64,000 nucleotides of DNA from an uncultured Photobacterium sp. (GTDB taxonomy: Bacteria; Pseudomonadota; Gammaproteobacteria; Enterobacterales; Vibrionaceae): the NCBI RefSeq assembly GCF_947502415.1, contig NZ_CANMZV010000002.1, forward strand, positions 360,459 to 424,458. Reading direction: 5' to 3'. The notes under the pieces are model-generated. The model searched no databases. It was not told the DNA's origin and worked only from the letters and a program-made list of their open reading frames with translations. Positions 25,236-35,295 of the stretch are shown one piece after another; position 1 is the stretch's first letter, and every line of letters begins with the position of its first letter. A program made the translations under genes and the position numbers.

Positions 25236-26486
25236 ATGTATCGTAAGCAAAGAGGGGCGGCTGGAGTTATTTTCTTTATGATTTTACCGATAGCTTTGGC
25301 TACTCTCGCATTTTCAATACAGATAACTCAGCAGTTACAGGCTCATGCAAAATTAACTGAAGCGACGGAAGTTGCTAGTTTGGCTTTGATTTCAACTTCA
25401 ACCGGGAAGAACAAACCAAATAAGAAACTGGCGCAGGAAATTGTTGATGAATATATGCCATTTAATTTAAATGGTACAAAAATCCATGTAGGTTCAGAGC
25501 TTTGTGATTATGATGATGGCTGTGTGCAAAAAAGTGGTGAGCAATCACCATTTTCAGATTTCATAGTCAGTGCGACGACTAATCATCGTTCATGGATGCC
25601 TTATAAAATGATTAACTTAAGGCCAACATTTAAGGTGGCCAGTACTTCATCGACAAGAAAATATTTACCTCGACCCGTTGATATTTATTTTGTGGTTGAT
25701 ATGAGTCAGTCGATGGGTGATCCATTCAGATCAGATTATAGTTTGAGAAAGTTTGATGTCGTTAAAGCAACGATTAGTCGGGTGTTAGCTGAGTTAGAAG
25801 TTTTTAATCAATATAATAGAGTTAAAAGTCGAGTCGCTTTTATTGGTTATCATCATTATAACCTTCAGGAAATAAACGGCGAAAGAGTGATAATTGACCA
25901 AATAGTAAATGAAAGTGAAGATGATACGATTGCCGATATGTTTAATCCAAATAAACCAATTATACGACTAGGTCAGAACATAGTGTCCCAAGGTTTTCAA
26001 GATATTCCATTGACCGAAGATTATGATAGTTTTCAGAAAGAACTGAATAGCTTCAGAATATCAGATCCTGCTATGACTCAATCTTGGCAAGGTGTGATTC
26101 GTGCAGCACAGGTAACTGATGAGCAGAGGGAGTATAACCCAGAACAAGCGATTATTGTGTTATCAGATGGTGAAGATACTGAAAGATTTGGATTTGTACC
26201 AGGAAGTTATCAAACGTTCAGAAAAAAGAATTACCTTAAGACGTTAGTTAAAAAGGGGTTATGCAGAAAAATTGTTAGAAACCTAGAACGTAAAAAAAAT
26301 CGTTATGGTGAAAAAGTCAAAGTTACCTTTGGTGTGATTGGTATTGATTTATTGCTCGATAAGTCTGAAAACGGTTTCTATGACTGTGTTGGTGAAAATA
26401 TGATTTTCCATGCTAAAGATGGCGCTGATGTATATAAATATATTCTTAATCTATTAAATGAAGAAACTGGAAGATTAAAGTCATGA
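25236..26486 (+). CDS. tadG: TadG-like protein with von Willebrand A domain
   Basis: The ATG at 25236 has GAGGA at correct distance. The 416-residue protein starts with KQRGAAGVIFFMILPIALATLAFSIQ, a Tad-type N-terminal helix, and from about 145 carries a vWA domain with the metal-site motif VVDMSQSMG and later VLSDGEDTE. TadG proteins are thought to be envelope assembly or adhesive parts of the Tad system. It ends in an ATGA overlap with the OmpA-like gene. Confidence 0.85.
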   Translation: MYRKQRGAAGVIFFMILPIALATLAFSIQITQQLQAHAKLTEATEVASLALISTSTGKNKPNKKLAQEIVDEYMPFNLNGTKIHVGSELCDYDDGCVQKSGEQSPFSDFIVSATTNHRSWMPYKMINLRPTFKVASTSSTRKYLPRPVDIYFVVDMSQSMGDPFRSDYSLRKFDVVKATISRVLAELEVFNQYNRVKSRVAFIGYHHYNLQEINGERVIIDQIVNESEDDTIADMFNPNKPIIRLGQNIVSQGFQDIPLTEDYDSFQKELNSFRISDPAMTQSWQGVIRAAQVTDEQREYNPEQAIIVLSDGEDTERFGFVPGSYQTFRKKNYLKTLVKKGLCRKIVRNLERKKNRYGEKVKVTFGVIGIDLLLDKSENGFYDCVGENMIFHAKDGADVYKYILNLLNEETGRLKS

Positions 26487-27067
26487 TAAATCGTAATATT
26501 CTTGTTTTAGCTTTATTATCTGTTGTGCCGGGAGCTGTTTCTGCCACATGTATAGATATTGCTAATACTTACGTTCGTAGTGTTGAAGTGACTTCAACGA
26601 CTCATGTGACAACGCAGAAAAAGGGTGAGTTACTCAATATTGTACAGCAGCAACAATCAAAGGATCCGGTGAGGACAGAGGTGATAGCCTCGGAGAAAAC
26701 AGACAGCGAATCTTGTTTGTTTGATAACCAAACAAAATCGTTGGTTTTAATATATGATTTCAATAAGCAAAAATTAACTGAAAGTCATAAAGAAATATTG
26801 AAGCAATATTTGACCGTGATAGATGACGATACTTCGATTGTTATTGAAGGGCATGCTGATGCAACTGGGGCTAAGAAATATAACTTAAAACTCTCTAACC
26901 GCCGGGCTGACAATGTTGCTAGTTATCTTCGGGACACTTTAGCTCAGGGAACTCGAATTGTTACAAAAGGATTTGGTGAGTCAAAGCCTGTTTGTTCTGT
27001 TAGAGAGAACAGGGCAGATGGCTGTAACAGAAGGGTCGTTCTGACGCTATCTCCGAACCAGTTTTAA
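26483..27067 (+). CDS. OmpA-family periplasmic peptidoglycan-binding protein of the tad operon
   Basis: The 194-residue protein has a signal peptide (to VSA, about residue 21), a short linker, and a C-terminal OmpA-like domain (about 85-190): LVLIYDFNKQKLTE, then IVIEGHADATGAKKYNLKLSNRRA, which contacts diaminopimelate in peptidoglycan. It has no beta-barrel. Such a protein closes many Vibrio tad operons and may anchor the machine to the cell wall. Start overlaps the tadG stop; a strong terminator follows. Confidence 0.85.
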   Translation: MINRNILVLALLSVVPGAVSATCIDIANTYVRSVEVTSTTHVTTQKKGELLNIVQQQQSKDPVRTEVIASEKTDSESCLFDNQTKSLVLIYDFNKQKLTESHKEILKQYLTVIDDDTSIVIEGHADATGAKKYNLKLSNRRADNVASYLRDTLAQGTRIVTKGFGESKPVCSVRENRADGCNRRVVLTLSPNQF

Positions 27068-27130
27068 CATACAAACTAGCACTAGTTTAGCTAACTTTAG
27101 TAGATTAAAAGCACTTACCTAATGTAGTTA

Positions 27131-27170
27131 AAAGGCCTCCTTTAGAACAATTGTTCAGGAGGCCTTTCTA
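27131..27170 (+). terminator. Terminator of the tad operon
   Basis: AAAGGCCTCCT at 27131-27141 pairs with AGGAGGCCTTT at 27157-27167; the loop contains a second perfect palindrome, GAACAATTGTTC. It lies about 65 bases after the OmpA-like stop. Confidence 0.85.
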
Positions 27171-27325
27171 TTGGGCCTAGGGTGTGGCTCTTAATAGATT
27201 AAACTATAAATATCTCAAATCATCTTATAAAAACAATTAATTATGTTTTATGCACACTTAGGTACACTTGTAGAAGTAATCTTAAAAGGTGTTGTATTTC
27301 AACACCGTATTGAAAAGAGGATTTC

Positions 27326-27943
27326 ATGTTTCGTTTGGCCATTCCAATAATTGCTATTATTTTTTTATTTAGTGTATTCAATGCATTTTCCAAAACTAAC
27401 ACGTCATTATATTCTGTAGATACCAATAGTGATTTTATTATTGCGCAAACTCCTGAGTTACTCAAAGAACTTGAGGGAAAACCTATAGGTAAACAGTTAA
27501 CCGTTTTATACGGGAAATTTGAACCTGTGCTTGAACGATCGGATTCACTACTTGGTCCGGATCATAATAATAATGGAATACGTGATGATATTGAGGTGTT
27601 TATTGATGTACTTGTGGTCTCAGAACCAGCTAAAAAAGCAATTAGACAGGAAGCAAAACAGTTTCAACGAATACTCTCATATGACTTTTCAAAGAAAACA
27701 ACAGAATCACTTTCTTATGCAATTGATATTGGTAAAGCACAACTAAGCTCAAGAGCTTCGATGGAGTTCCTAGGGATAAATAGTGATGATGAGGTCGATA
27801 CTATAAGACTATTGATTGCATTCACCTACAATACCAGATTGCGAGCATATGCATATTTGGCCTGGAAGCGTAATATTCAACAAGCTTATCATGAATTAAA
27901 TAATACTTCTAATAATAATCATCCATTAAAGATATCAAGCTGA
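27326..27943 (+). CDS. Exported small protein with a calcium-loop motif, unknown function
   Basis: The 205-residue product has an N-terminal signal or anchor (LAIPIIAIIFLFSVFNAFS), then a mainly helical region. Residues 79-90 read DHNNNGIRDDIE, a DxNxNG calcium-binding loop like those of thrombospondin-3/EF-hand types. A GAGG precedes the ATG. Its TGA overlaps the ATG of the RHS gene by one base, so the two proteins are made together and may act together. No family recognised; an immunity, chaperone or anchoring role for the RHS partner is only a guess. Confidence 0.65.
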   Translation: MFRLAIPIIAIIFLFSVFNAFSKTNTSLYSVDTNSDFIIAQTPELLKELEGKPIGKQLTVLYGKFEPVLERSDSLLGPDHNNNGIRDDIEVFIDVLVVSEPAKKAIRQEAKQFQRILSYDFSKKTTESLSYAIDIGKAQLSSRASMEFLGINSDDEVDTIRLLIAFTYNTRLRAYAYLAWKRNIQQAYHELNNTSNNNHPLKISS

Positions 27944-29646
27944 TGAAAAAAGAATTTAAGTTTTTTTATAATAAAATATCCTTGTTTGTTTTGTTATTAA
28001 TCAGCATTGCTTTATTTATAATAGTTAACTCGTCTGACTCTGATTTTTCTCCACCGTCATCTCCTCTTGGTTTTGGATATATTCATCATCCAGAAGGTAA
28101 CACTGGCAGTGATTGTTGTGAACATGGCTCCGCGACATGGTTTGTAGACGTCAATAATTTGAATTTAGTAATTCAGCAGACTCCTATATGGTATGAATCT
28201 GCATATGGTCCTGATATTGACTTTACGCTCACTTACAATATGTTGGGCGAGCTCAGTGAAAAGAGCAATCTTGGTAACCGATGGGTTCATAGTTACGGTG
28301 AATTCATCACTAAAAACAAAAATAACGATGGATTTACTTATCATAGCTCTTTTGGTCGTATTGATGAGTATGTGTTATCGGGTCGAGAGTTTATAGCTGA
28401 AACAGAACACTTAGGATCTGGTGATGCGGCATTAATGCCGAAGTTGGTCGTTACAGAAGATGTGATAAAAGCGATTTATGTTGGTGGTGCATACAAAGAG
28501 TTTAGATTGATAAATGATAACAGCTATCGATTAATTCACTCTGTTGACCGAACTGGAAACTCTCTAGATTTGTACTATAAAGAATCTCTTTTAGTAAAAA
28601 TCGAAAATGCAGAAGGGCGGTTTATATCGCTTATTTATAACAATCAAGATAGGTTGATTCAGATTTCTGGATTAACTGGATATAGAGTATCATTTGAATA
28701 CGATGCTCAAAATAATCTAGTCACAATTAATGATATTCAGGGTAATCTGACTGAGCTTGGTTACAATGATGATGGTCATATTAGATCTTTAAAAAACGCA
28801 AAGGACGAAACGCAATTTATGTTCGAACCTAGTGATGAATATACTACTAGATATGATACTTACCCAGCTTTTGGTGAACCTATGGGGATGAGCAGTAGGC
28901 TTACTATTACAGGTTCTTTGGGTGGAAAAGCAGAGTATTTTTATAATGCCGAGTCTGGCCTGGCATGGTATGTTGATCCTGAAAATTATGTAGATTATAG
29001 AGATTCAAGTATTAATAATTCTCAAAACGATGTGGCTAAAACAATTTATCAATACAAGCGATATGCTAAGGGTTACTCACGTCTTAGAAAGATTATTTAT
29101 CCTGATAATTTCTGGGAGTCTTATCGTTATGATGATAATCGTAATTTGGCTGAGATTGCTTACTCAAATGGCGATGTGTACAAATATAAAAACAATGCTA
29201 TTGGTAATGTAATACATTCTTCTGATTTGTTAGGGAATAATGCAGATTATATTTATGACAGCAATCAAAATATTATTGTTAGTTCATCTGATATTGGAAC
29301 AGAAACATTTAATTATGATATCAATAATAGGTTGATATCAGAAACTGACAGCGATGGTTATACAACGCGATATAATTACAATGCTAGAGGTCAACTTAAG
29401 ACTATTCTTAACCATGATCAGAGTGTACTTACATTTGATTATGACAGAGATGGGCGTTTGAATAAGCTAGTTACAGATAACAACACACTGGTACAGTATA
29501 CTTACGACTCTTTAGGAAGAATTATTTCAGAAGTTGATGAGTATGGTAACACTAAGCGATATCAATACGATCCTTACAACGCAGTGATAGAGTTTGCTTG
29601 GTGTGGTAAAAACATTCAAATTCAACCCAGCGGTATAACAGACTAG
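27943..29646 (+). CDS. Membrane-anchored RHS/YD-repeat protein
   Basis: The 567-residue protein has one N-terminal hydrophobic helix (LFVLLLISIALFIIVN), then an RHS N-terminal segment (YGPDIDFTLTYNML, GNRWVHSYGEF) and about ten YD-type repeats (for example FEYDAQNNL, YRYDDNRNL, FDYDRDGRL, YTYDSLGRI). These build the shell of RHS proteins. It stops after the last repeat at QYDPYNAV with only about 20 more residues, so neither the usual RHS core signature nor a toxin tail is present. It may be a surface or envelope protein, or the remains of a larger RHS protein. Coupled to the upstream calcium-loop gene. Confidence 0.75.
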   Translation: MKKEFKFFYNKISLFVLLLISIALFIIVNSSDSDFSPPSSPLGFGYIHHPEGNTGSDCCEHGSATWFVDVNNLNLVIQQTPIWYESAYGPDIDFTLTYNMLGELSEKSNLGNRWVHSYGEFITKNKNNDGFTYHSSFGRIDEYVLSGREFIAETEHLGSGDAALMPKLVVTEDVIKAIYVGGAYKEFRLINDNSYRLIHSVDRTGNSLDLYYKESLLVKIENAEGRFISLIYNNQDRLIQISGLTGYRVSFEYDAQNNLVTINDIQGNLTELGYNDDGHIRSLKNAKDETQFMFEPSDEYTTRYDTYPAFGEPMGMSSRLTITGSLGGKAEYFYNAESGLAWYVDPENYVDYRDSSINNSQNDVAKTIYQYKRYAKGYSRLRKIIYPDNFWESYRYDDNRNLAEIAYSNGDVYKYKNNAIGNVIHSSDLLGNNADYIYDSNQNIIVSSSDIGTETFNYDINNRLISETDSDGYTTRYNYNARGQLKTILNHDQSVLTFDYDRDGRLNKLVTDNNTLVQYTYDSLGRIISEVDEYGNTKRYQYDPYNAVIEFAWCGKNIQIQPSGITD

Positions 29647-30224
29647 CGGTTTTTCATCAAATTATAAAAAGTGACTCTAGCGAATACTTGCCTAAGTGAT
29701 AAGCATAATCATAAATATTGATAATCCCAATATAATCCTTTTATTATTGAGGAGTTTGAAGTTTATTGAGAAAATTAAGTTTCAGTGTAAGAGGTAATAT
29801 TGAAGGTTCGAATGTATGCCATATTTTAAAATAATAATTGTTTAGTTCATAGATGTATTGTTCTTTTGTCTTTCTTGGTTTTTATCATTAGTATATATCA
29901 GCTCCTAGTTGAGGAGGTATTGATTTTTACACTTGGTTTAATTATTTAGTTCTCACTATTGTTTATTTTTGCAAAGGCATCTGAATATAGAGCAAAATAT
30001 CTCCATGATTAAGTAAGTCAATACGTCGTTATATAATTAATTGAGAAAAATGTGCTTGTCTATTTTCTGTGAAACAATTATTTTGTTTGTGAGATATAAC
30101 TATAAATAAACTATTTACATATATTGATGGGTGTTTTGTTCGTAAAGAGACTGAAGAACTGTTGTCTTCAGTCTGTCAATTGCTGATAACGAAAATGATA
30201 AGTTAAATGGTCTGTTATAGCAAA
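29647..30224. other. AT-rich gap, no gene seen
   Basis: A 578-base very AT-rich stretch between the RHS gene and the convergent LysR gene. No open frame of useful length, RNA gene or clear terminator was found. It may be the scar of a longer RHS region. Confidence 0.4.
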
Positions 30225-31205
30225 TCAAGCGTATCCATCAAAAGTTGTGAATATGATTTTTTCAAGGTTTGCATGAAGTTGTAGTGTAGTGCTCTTGTCA
30301 AGGTTATTGTTAATAATATCTGGTGTTTTTATCGCCTGCACGCAATTGGTGTAATCGATTAACTTATTAATAATATCAAACAAACCAATCTTTCTAACCT
30401 CGACTCTTGAGCGGTTGTTGCACCAAGCATACATATTAATATTTACGTCGGTAGTTTTAATATGATATTTGCTTTTTTCAAAGAGTTTTTTTGAACTTAT
30501 TATTATAGTATCATCTTTCGCTAGTTCATTTTTTATCACTTCAGTTGAACTGGTTGATAGCCAGCCTTTTATTTTTTCCGTATTGCCACCATGAGCTTTT
30601 ATTATGTCTATGACATTGTTGTGTGCAAGATTACTACAATAAATTATACGCTTTGGTATTGAATCGTCATAGATTAAATTTTTTGACTTACTTACTATTT
30701 TGTAATTACGGCTTTGTATGTGAACCTTGTGCCCAAGGTGTTCAGGTATATTGTCAACACCAAAAATAAGATCAAAGTCTAAACAGTTTAACTCTCTGGT
30801 CGAATGATAATGGACAACAGTGAAATTCAAGTTGCTCATTTTGTTCAACTCTTTGAATAAATTCTCTCTGAGAAGCGCACAGAATGAATATGATATTGCG
30901 ATTTTATAGGAATCGCGATTTTTACTCCTTTCCAGTTCATCAAAAAGTTCATCAAATACACTAAAACTTTGTTTAGCATATTTCAGTAGGATCTCACCTT
31001 CTTTTGTGAGCTCGAAGCCGCCACTACGCTCAAAAAGGCTAGTGCCAATTTGAGTCTCGATTTTTTTCATATGTTGAGATACTGCAGGCTGAGTCATGTA
31101 TAAGGCTTCGGCTGCCATAGTAAAACTTTTATATTTTGACACATGATAAAATGTTCTAAGATGCTTTATTTCAATTAATTGTTTTCTATTTATCAATGTT
31201 ATCAT
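30225..31205 (-). CDS. LysR-family transcriptional regulator
   Basis: Residues 14-70 form the LysR winged helix-turn-helix (HLRTFYHVSKYKSFTMAAEALYMTQPAVSQ, then LFERSGGFELTKEGEILLKYA). The remaining 250 residues are a divergent effector domain, with little of the usual LysR consensus. The first residue is uncertain: ATG at 31205 sits directly on AGAGG, while a TTG at 31196 has better spacing. It lies alone among tad-related genes, between the RHS unit and tadV, so control of pilus genes is plausible but inferred from position only. Confidence 0.85.
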   Translation of the reverse strand: MITLINRKQLIEIKHLRTFYHVSKYKSFTMAAEALYMTQPAVSQHMKKIETQIGTSLFERSGGFELTKEGEILLKYAKQSFSVFDELFDELERSKNRDSYKIAISYSFCALLRENLFKELNKMSNLNFTVVHYHSTRELNCLDFDLIFGVDNIPEHLGHKVHIQSRNYKIVSKSKNLIYDDSIPKRIIYCSNLAHNNVIDIIKAHGGNTEKIKGWLSTSSTEVIKNELAKDDTIIISSKKLFEKSKYHIKTTDVNINMYAWCNNRSRVEVRKIGLFDIINKLIDYTNCVQAIKTPDIINNNLDKSTTLQLHANLEKIIFTTFDGYA

Positions 31206-31864
31206 CCTCTGAACGATAAGTGTTCAAATGTTTTTATTATTAATATTCAAAGTATCAAAATGCTTTGTTATGCGCAAACGTTTGTTATTATCCGTGTATA
31301 AGGTTTTCTTATATTAAAATTTGATTTTATTTTCAGTGTGTAACGAGGGGCTCCTTTGCGCTGATGGTTTAATTAGAATCGATAATTATAAACAGATCCT
31401 AATTTTACGCTGAAACAAATGGTAAGTTAGAGGTGATGGAGTTGTTCTATAGCTAAAATAGCGCACGTGCTACAAACTAATTGTTTGTAAACGTTAAAGG
31501 TGAATGAACGAGAACAACTGTATATTCATGATTTGAAGTTGAATTGCGTTTTGCTGGTTGTGGCATGTTATCGTCTCCATGAATTAGTTCCATTATACGC
31601 GATGAATGAACATTCACCATTAAAGGGTATTTATCCATGGGTTGAAGAGTATAGCGTTGAATTATGTTAATGCCACCCCTTATTTTAGAATACGATAAAT
31701 TTGTCATACGATATTTTGTGTTTTTAATGTTTGAGCTGTGTATTGCTCGTTATAAAAATCTGACAAAACAATACTATACGTGCAGTGACTGTTATTGTGC
31801 TTGTTGAGTGATGCTTTTAAATGACACGGTAAGTTGCAAAATACTGACTAATTAATTATCCAAT

Positions 31865-32317
31865 TCAAATGTTTGATGTCAGCACTGTTAAAATGATCCC
31901 TAAAATGCAGGAGATACTTATGGGGACTCCGTAAGGAAGGCCTTCTTGGTGTTTTACCGATTGTTTCCTGATGATTGTCGAAATGCCAATTGTATAGATT
32001 GCTTGTAAACCTCCAATAAATCCAATCGATATGAAAACGAGACTCAAATAATTTGGGTTAATAGCAAGGCTATAAGCTGTAAGTAGTTTTATATCCCCAC
32101 CACCAATAACACCACAAATTGAAACAACAAACCCAATGACAACAATCAACGTGGCATATCCAATACTGTCACCCAATAGAGATACTTTTAATGAGATCAA
32201 AAGGCAAAGAATGAGCACTAACCCTACAGCTTTGTTGCTGATCGTTCTATGAGTAATGTCCTTATAACAGATCTGTACGCTTACTATGAATAGTAAGGAT
32301 ATTAGAGCGAATATCAT
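31865..32317 (-). CDS. tadV: Prepilin peptidase TadV/CpaA
   Basis: The 150-residue A24 peptidase has about four to five membrane helices and both catalytic Asp motifs: the first in CYKDITHRTISN (about residues 17-28) and the second in GGGDIKLLTAY (about 72-82). It lacks the N-methylation domain of PilD, as is normal for TadV. It would cleave Flp, the TadE/F pseudopilins and the repeat-bearing Flp-like protein. AGGAA precedes the ATG. It is unusual that it lies on the opposite strand about 5 kb from the tad operon. Confidence 0.88.
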   Translation of the reverse strand: MIFALISLLFIVSVQICYKDITHRTISNKAVGLVLILCLLISLKVSLLGDSIGYATLIVVIGFVVSICGVIGGGDIKLLTAYSLAINPNYLSLVFISIGFIGGLQAIYTIGISTIIRKQSVKHQEGLPYGVPISISCILGIILTVLTSNI

Positions 32318-32674
32318 TTTTGTTCCTAAAAATAACTTTTACTGAGTGTCGGACGATCTTAGCTTTTACATAACTACTGTTAACTGAGTTTAAAGACTAT
32401 CTTACCTTTATATTCAAATGTTTCATGTGTAATTTCGTGTTTTTACTCTGTATTAAGCATGCTGATAAAGGCAGTTTAATTACTCTATATCGTTATTTAA
32501 GTTTTTTGTAGAATTAAAAATTAATTTGGATATAAAAGTTTGTTATGTTCAAGGGATAGTAATCGCAGTGCTTAGTGATGTTTTTGTTTATATGTATTTT
32601 TTGTCTGCTGGCTAAAGCGGATATTAACTTGTATGAGTATAATTTAAGCAGCTTATCGGTTAAGGAGAACGAGG
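32318..32674. other. Divergent intergenic region, no gene seen
   Basis: A 357-base AT-rich stretch between tadV and the macro-domain gene, expected to hold both promoters. No clear hexamers, inverted repeats or small genes were seen. Confidence 0.4.
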
Positions 32675-33178
32675 ATGGTTCAGTTATCAGCAATACAAGC
32701 AGACATCACCACACTAGAGGTCGATGCTATCGTTAACGCGGCGAATGTGTCTCTGCTTGGAGGTGGTGGGGTTGACGGGGCAATTCACCGGGCGGCAGGC
32801 CCTGATCTTTTGAATGAGTGCAGAACGTTGGGGGGATGTCTAACAGGAGAGGCGAAGTTGACTAAAGGTTACCTGCTACCTGCGAAATATGTGATTCATA
32901 CGGTTGGTCCGGTATGGCATGGCGGTAATCAGCATGAAGAGTCACGTTTGGCAGATTGTTACCGGAATGCTTTGAGGGTGGCACGACAGGCCGGTGTTAA
33001 AACTATCGCATTTCCGTGTATCAGCACCGGTGTTTATCATTTCCCAAAACAGCGGGCAGCTGAGATTGCTGTTACAACGGTACAGGAAGTTTTGGCCGAC
33101 GATAAACAAATCGAGCAAGTAGATTTCGTTTGCTTCAGTAAAAGTGATAAGGAAACATACCAGCGTTTGCTCGAATAG
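32675..33178 (+). CDS. ymdB: Macro-domain O-acetyl-ADP-ribose deacetylase (YmdB-like)
   Basis: The 167-residue protein is a single macro domain: [35 protein letters not shown] (read across residues 8-42) holds the ADP-ribose Asp and Asn and the catalytic-loop Gly/Asp, and ISTGVYHFP (about 114-122) is the phosphate loop. It hydrolyses O-acetyl-ADP-ribose or removes ADP-ribose; E. coli YmdB also modulates RNase III. AAGGAG lies before the ATG. Composition returns to the chromosomal average here. Confidence 0.92.
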   Translation: MVQLSAIQADITTLEVDAIVNAANVSLLGGGGVDGAIHRAAGPDLLNECRTLGGCLTGEAKLTKGYLLPAKYVIHTVGPVWHGGNQHEESRLADCYRNALRVARQAGVKTIAFPCISTGVYHFPKQRAAEIAVTTVQEVLADDKQIEQVDFVCFSKSDKETYQRLLE

Positions 33179-33383
33179 TCAGAGTTGGTAATGAAGTATC
33201 AATAGTGAGCTCGTGCCCGTTTTTTATTATTAATAAGCGGATCACGTCTACATTTATTGTGTAGTTCGTTGGTATCTGTTATCACCATCTTAGGTATGTA
33301 TGACATTGTAATAATTAATCGCTACTTCGAGGCAAGAGATATTGACAGGAAGTCGTAGTTTTTGATTTCGGAGAACATTAATA

Positions 33384-33890
33384 ATGAGCATCAGGGAGAG
33401 TGCAATGTGGGCGACATTGGATTTTGAAGCATCCGGGTTATCCGATCAGTCATACCCGATTGAAGTGGGATACTCTTTACCGGATGGTAGTGGCAATAGC
33501 TTGTTGATTAATCCTCAAACAGCAAGTGATGTTTGGCAATACTGGGATGATTATGCCGAACAAGAAATACATCAAATTTCCCGTCAGGAGTTACACCATA
33601 AAGGACAACAAGTTGTTGATGTTTGTCGGCATCTTAATACAGTTCTTGGTCAGTTTGAATATGTCTTCTGTGACAGCCAGTGGGATTTATTCTGGTTAGG
33701 GCGCTTGTATCACGCCGCGCGGATGAGACCCTCGTTTATGCTCACGGAAATTGGCCATTGGCTGATGCAGGAAAATGGGATTGAGCGAGCGCGGTTTCAG
33801 TTGGTACTTGAAGAACTTGGGCCTGTGAAACATCGGGCAATGCATGATGCACAACAGATTCGATTGGCAATTACCCAGCTTGTTGGTTAG
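33384..33890 (+). CDS. DEDDh-family 3'-5' exonuclease-like protein
   Basis: The 168-residue protein shows the three exonuclease motifs: ATLDFEASG (D, E), CDSQWDLFWL (D) and HRAMHDAQQI (H, D), so the catalytic set is complete. Related single-domain enzymes trim RNA or DNA 3' ends. Two starts are possible: ATG at 33384, and ATG at 33405, which has GGGAGAG close before it and begins just before motif I. Target unknown. Confidence 0.8.
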   Translation: MSIRESAMWATLDFEASGLSDQSYPIEVGYSLPDGSGNSLLINPQTASDVWQYWDDYAEQEIHQISRQELHHKGQQVVDVCRHLNTVLGQFEYVFCDSQWDLFWLGRLYHAARMRPSFMLTEIGHWLMQENGIERARFQLVLEELGPVKHRAMHDAQQIRLAITQLVG

Positions 33891-34042
33891 ATCTTTTTTA
33901 GATGCTGACGATATTGTATTGAAATTAACGTTTTAATGTAGGTTGGAGGTAATACCAGAGAGTGAAAGCAGGAAATTTAATAGTTAATTCATGCGATTGT
34001 GATTAGACTTCCTGCTTAAACTATTTATATCAGGCGGTTCTC

Positions 34043-35185
34043 TTGCTATCTCAACCTTCGACTATCCCTCCGAAAAGATCATTGTCTCGTACTATTCGGG
34101 TTGCTGTATTTAACATTTCTATGTCGGCGTCTGTTTCGGGAGAAATCCTTGCACAAACATCGACGCCGGATAATGTTCGATTGGCGCGTTTAGCGGCAAT
34201 TATTCAGCACGTTCGACCTGATGTGCTGATGCTTTGTGAGTTTGACCATCGTGGTGATGGCGGAGATGACGGCAGTGTGGCTAACTTCTGCCGTAATTAT
34301 CTGGAGAAGCCCCAACATCAGCACGATGCGATTTCCTACCCGTACCGTTACTGTCCGCCAACCAATACCGGTTTAATTAGTCCTTTTGATCTAGATGGTG
34401 ATGATGTGTTGACCTTACCGGGTGATGGCCTGGGCTTTGGTGAACATCATGGGCATTTTGGGTTTGTCATCTTGTCTCGCTATCCAATTAACAATGGACA
34501 AATTAGAAGTTGGCAGAATTTGTTATGGCGAGATTTTCCTGACCATCAAATACCTGAAGATTACTACAGTGAACACGCGAAATCGGTGCTTCGTCTCTCA
34601 TCGAAAAATCATGTTGTAGTGCCTGTTACTGTGGGGGAGAAGGTTGTTCATTTGCTGTGTTGTCATCCGACGCCACCGGTTTTTGATGGTGATGAGAAAC
34701 GCAATGCCAGACGCAATCATGATGAACTGAGTTTGGTAACCGCGATCTTAGATAACGAGTTATATCTGATTGATGACCAGGGGGGAACGGGTGGTCTGGA
34801 GAATGACGCTCGATTTATCGTACTGGGCGATCTTAATGCGGATATGTCTGATGGAGACGGCATGAAGCCGGCAATTCGTAAGCTTTTATTGCACCCGAAA
34901 ATAAATCGAAGAGTAAGTGCCGGGCCAATGGCACCTAAAAGCCTTGGAGGGCGATTTCACATTCCATGGCAGAAACGTCAGGGCCGGGCGACGGAGTGGA
35001 CTCATATCTCCGGTTTAAGACTGGATTATGTTTTGCCGTCGGTGAATCTGAATGTTAAACAATCCGGCGTATTTTGGCCCGATAAAAAGGATCCGTTGCG
35101 ATATTTGATCACTGATGATAAAGGCCGTTCGCGCCCGCAGGCAGGATCTGACCATCGTTTGGTATGGGTTGATATTACCTTGTAG
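34043..35185 (+). CDS. Endonuclease/exonuclease/phosphatase (EEP) family hydrolase
   Basis: The 380-residue protein has the EEP fold motifs in order: IRVAVFNISM, LCEFDH (metal Glu), CHPTPP, VLGDLNADMSD (Asp-x-Asn) and the terminal SDHR (catalytic His, about 371). Substrates of this family range from DNA to phospholipids and nucleotides; nothing here decides. It begins with TTG preceded by AGGCGG; no ATG lies before the first motif strand. No signal peptide is seen. Confidence 0.8.
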   Translation: MLSQPSTIPPKRSLSRTIRVAVFNISMSASVSGEILAQTSTPDNVRLARLAAIIQHVRPDVLMLCEFDHRGDGGDDGSVANFCRNYLEKPQHQHDAISYPYRYCPPTNTGLISPFDLDGDDVLTLPGDGLGFGEHHGHFGFVILSRYPINNGQIRSWQNLLWRDFPDHQIPEDYYSEHAKSVLRLSSKNHVVVPVTVGEKVVHLLCCHPTPPVFDGDEKRNARRNHDELSLVTAILDNELYLIDDQGGTGGLENDARFIVLGDLNADMSDGDGMKPAIRKLLLHPKINRRVSAGPMAPKSLGGRFHIPWQKRQGRATEWTHISGLRLDYVLPSVNLNVKQSGVFWPDKKDPLRYLITDDKGRSRPQAGSDHRLVWVDITL

Positions 35186-35295
35186 GCTTGTGTGACTGCG
35201 GTGTCGATAATTCTGATAACTTAATCAATTGGTTCTGTTGGATATTCTGGCCTATCTTTATCCAAAAGGATATTTAAAAGAGTTGGGAGTCAGTG

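Noticed and set aside
31477..31707. Possible 76-residue gene on the minus strand before tadV
   Set aside because: No ribosome site, no recognisable motif, and AT-rich surroundings where frames of this size occur by chance.
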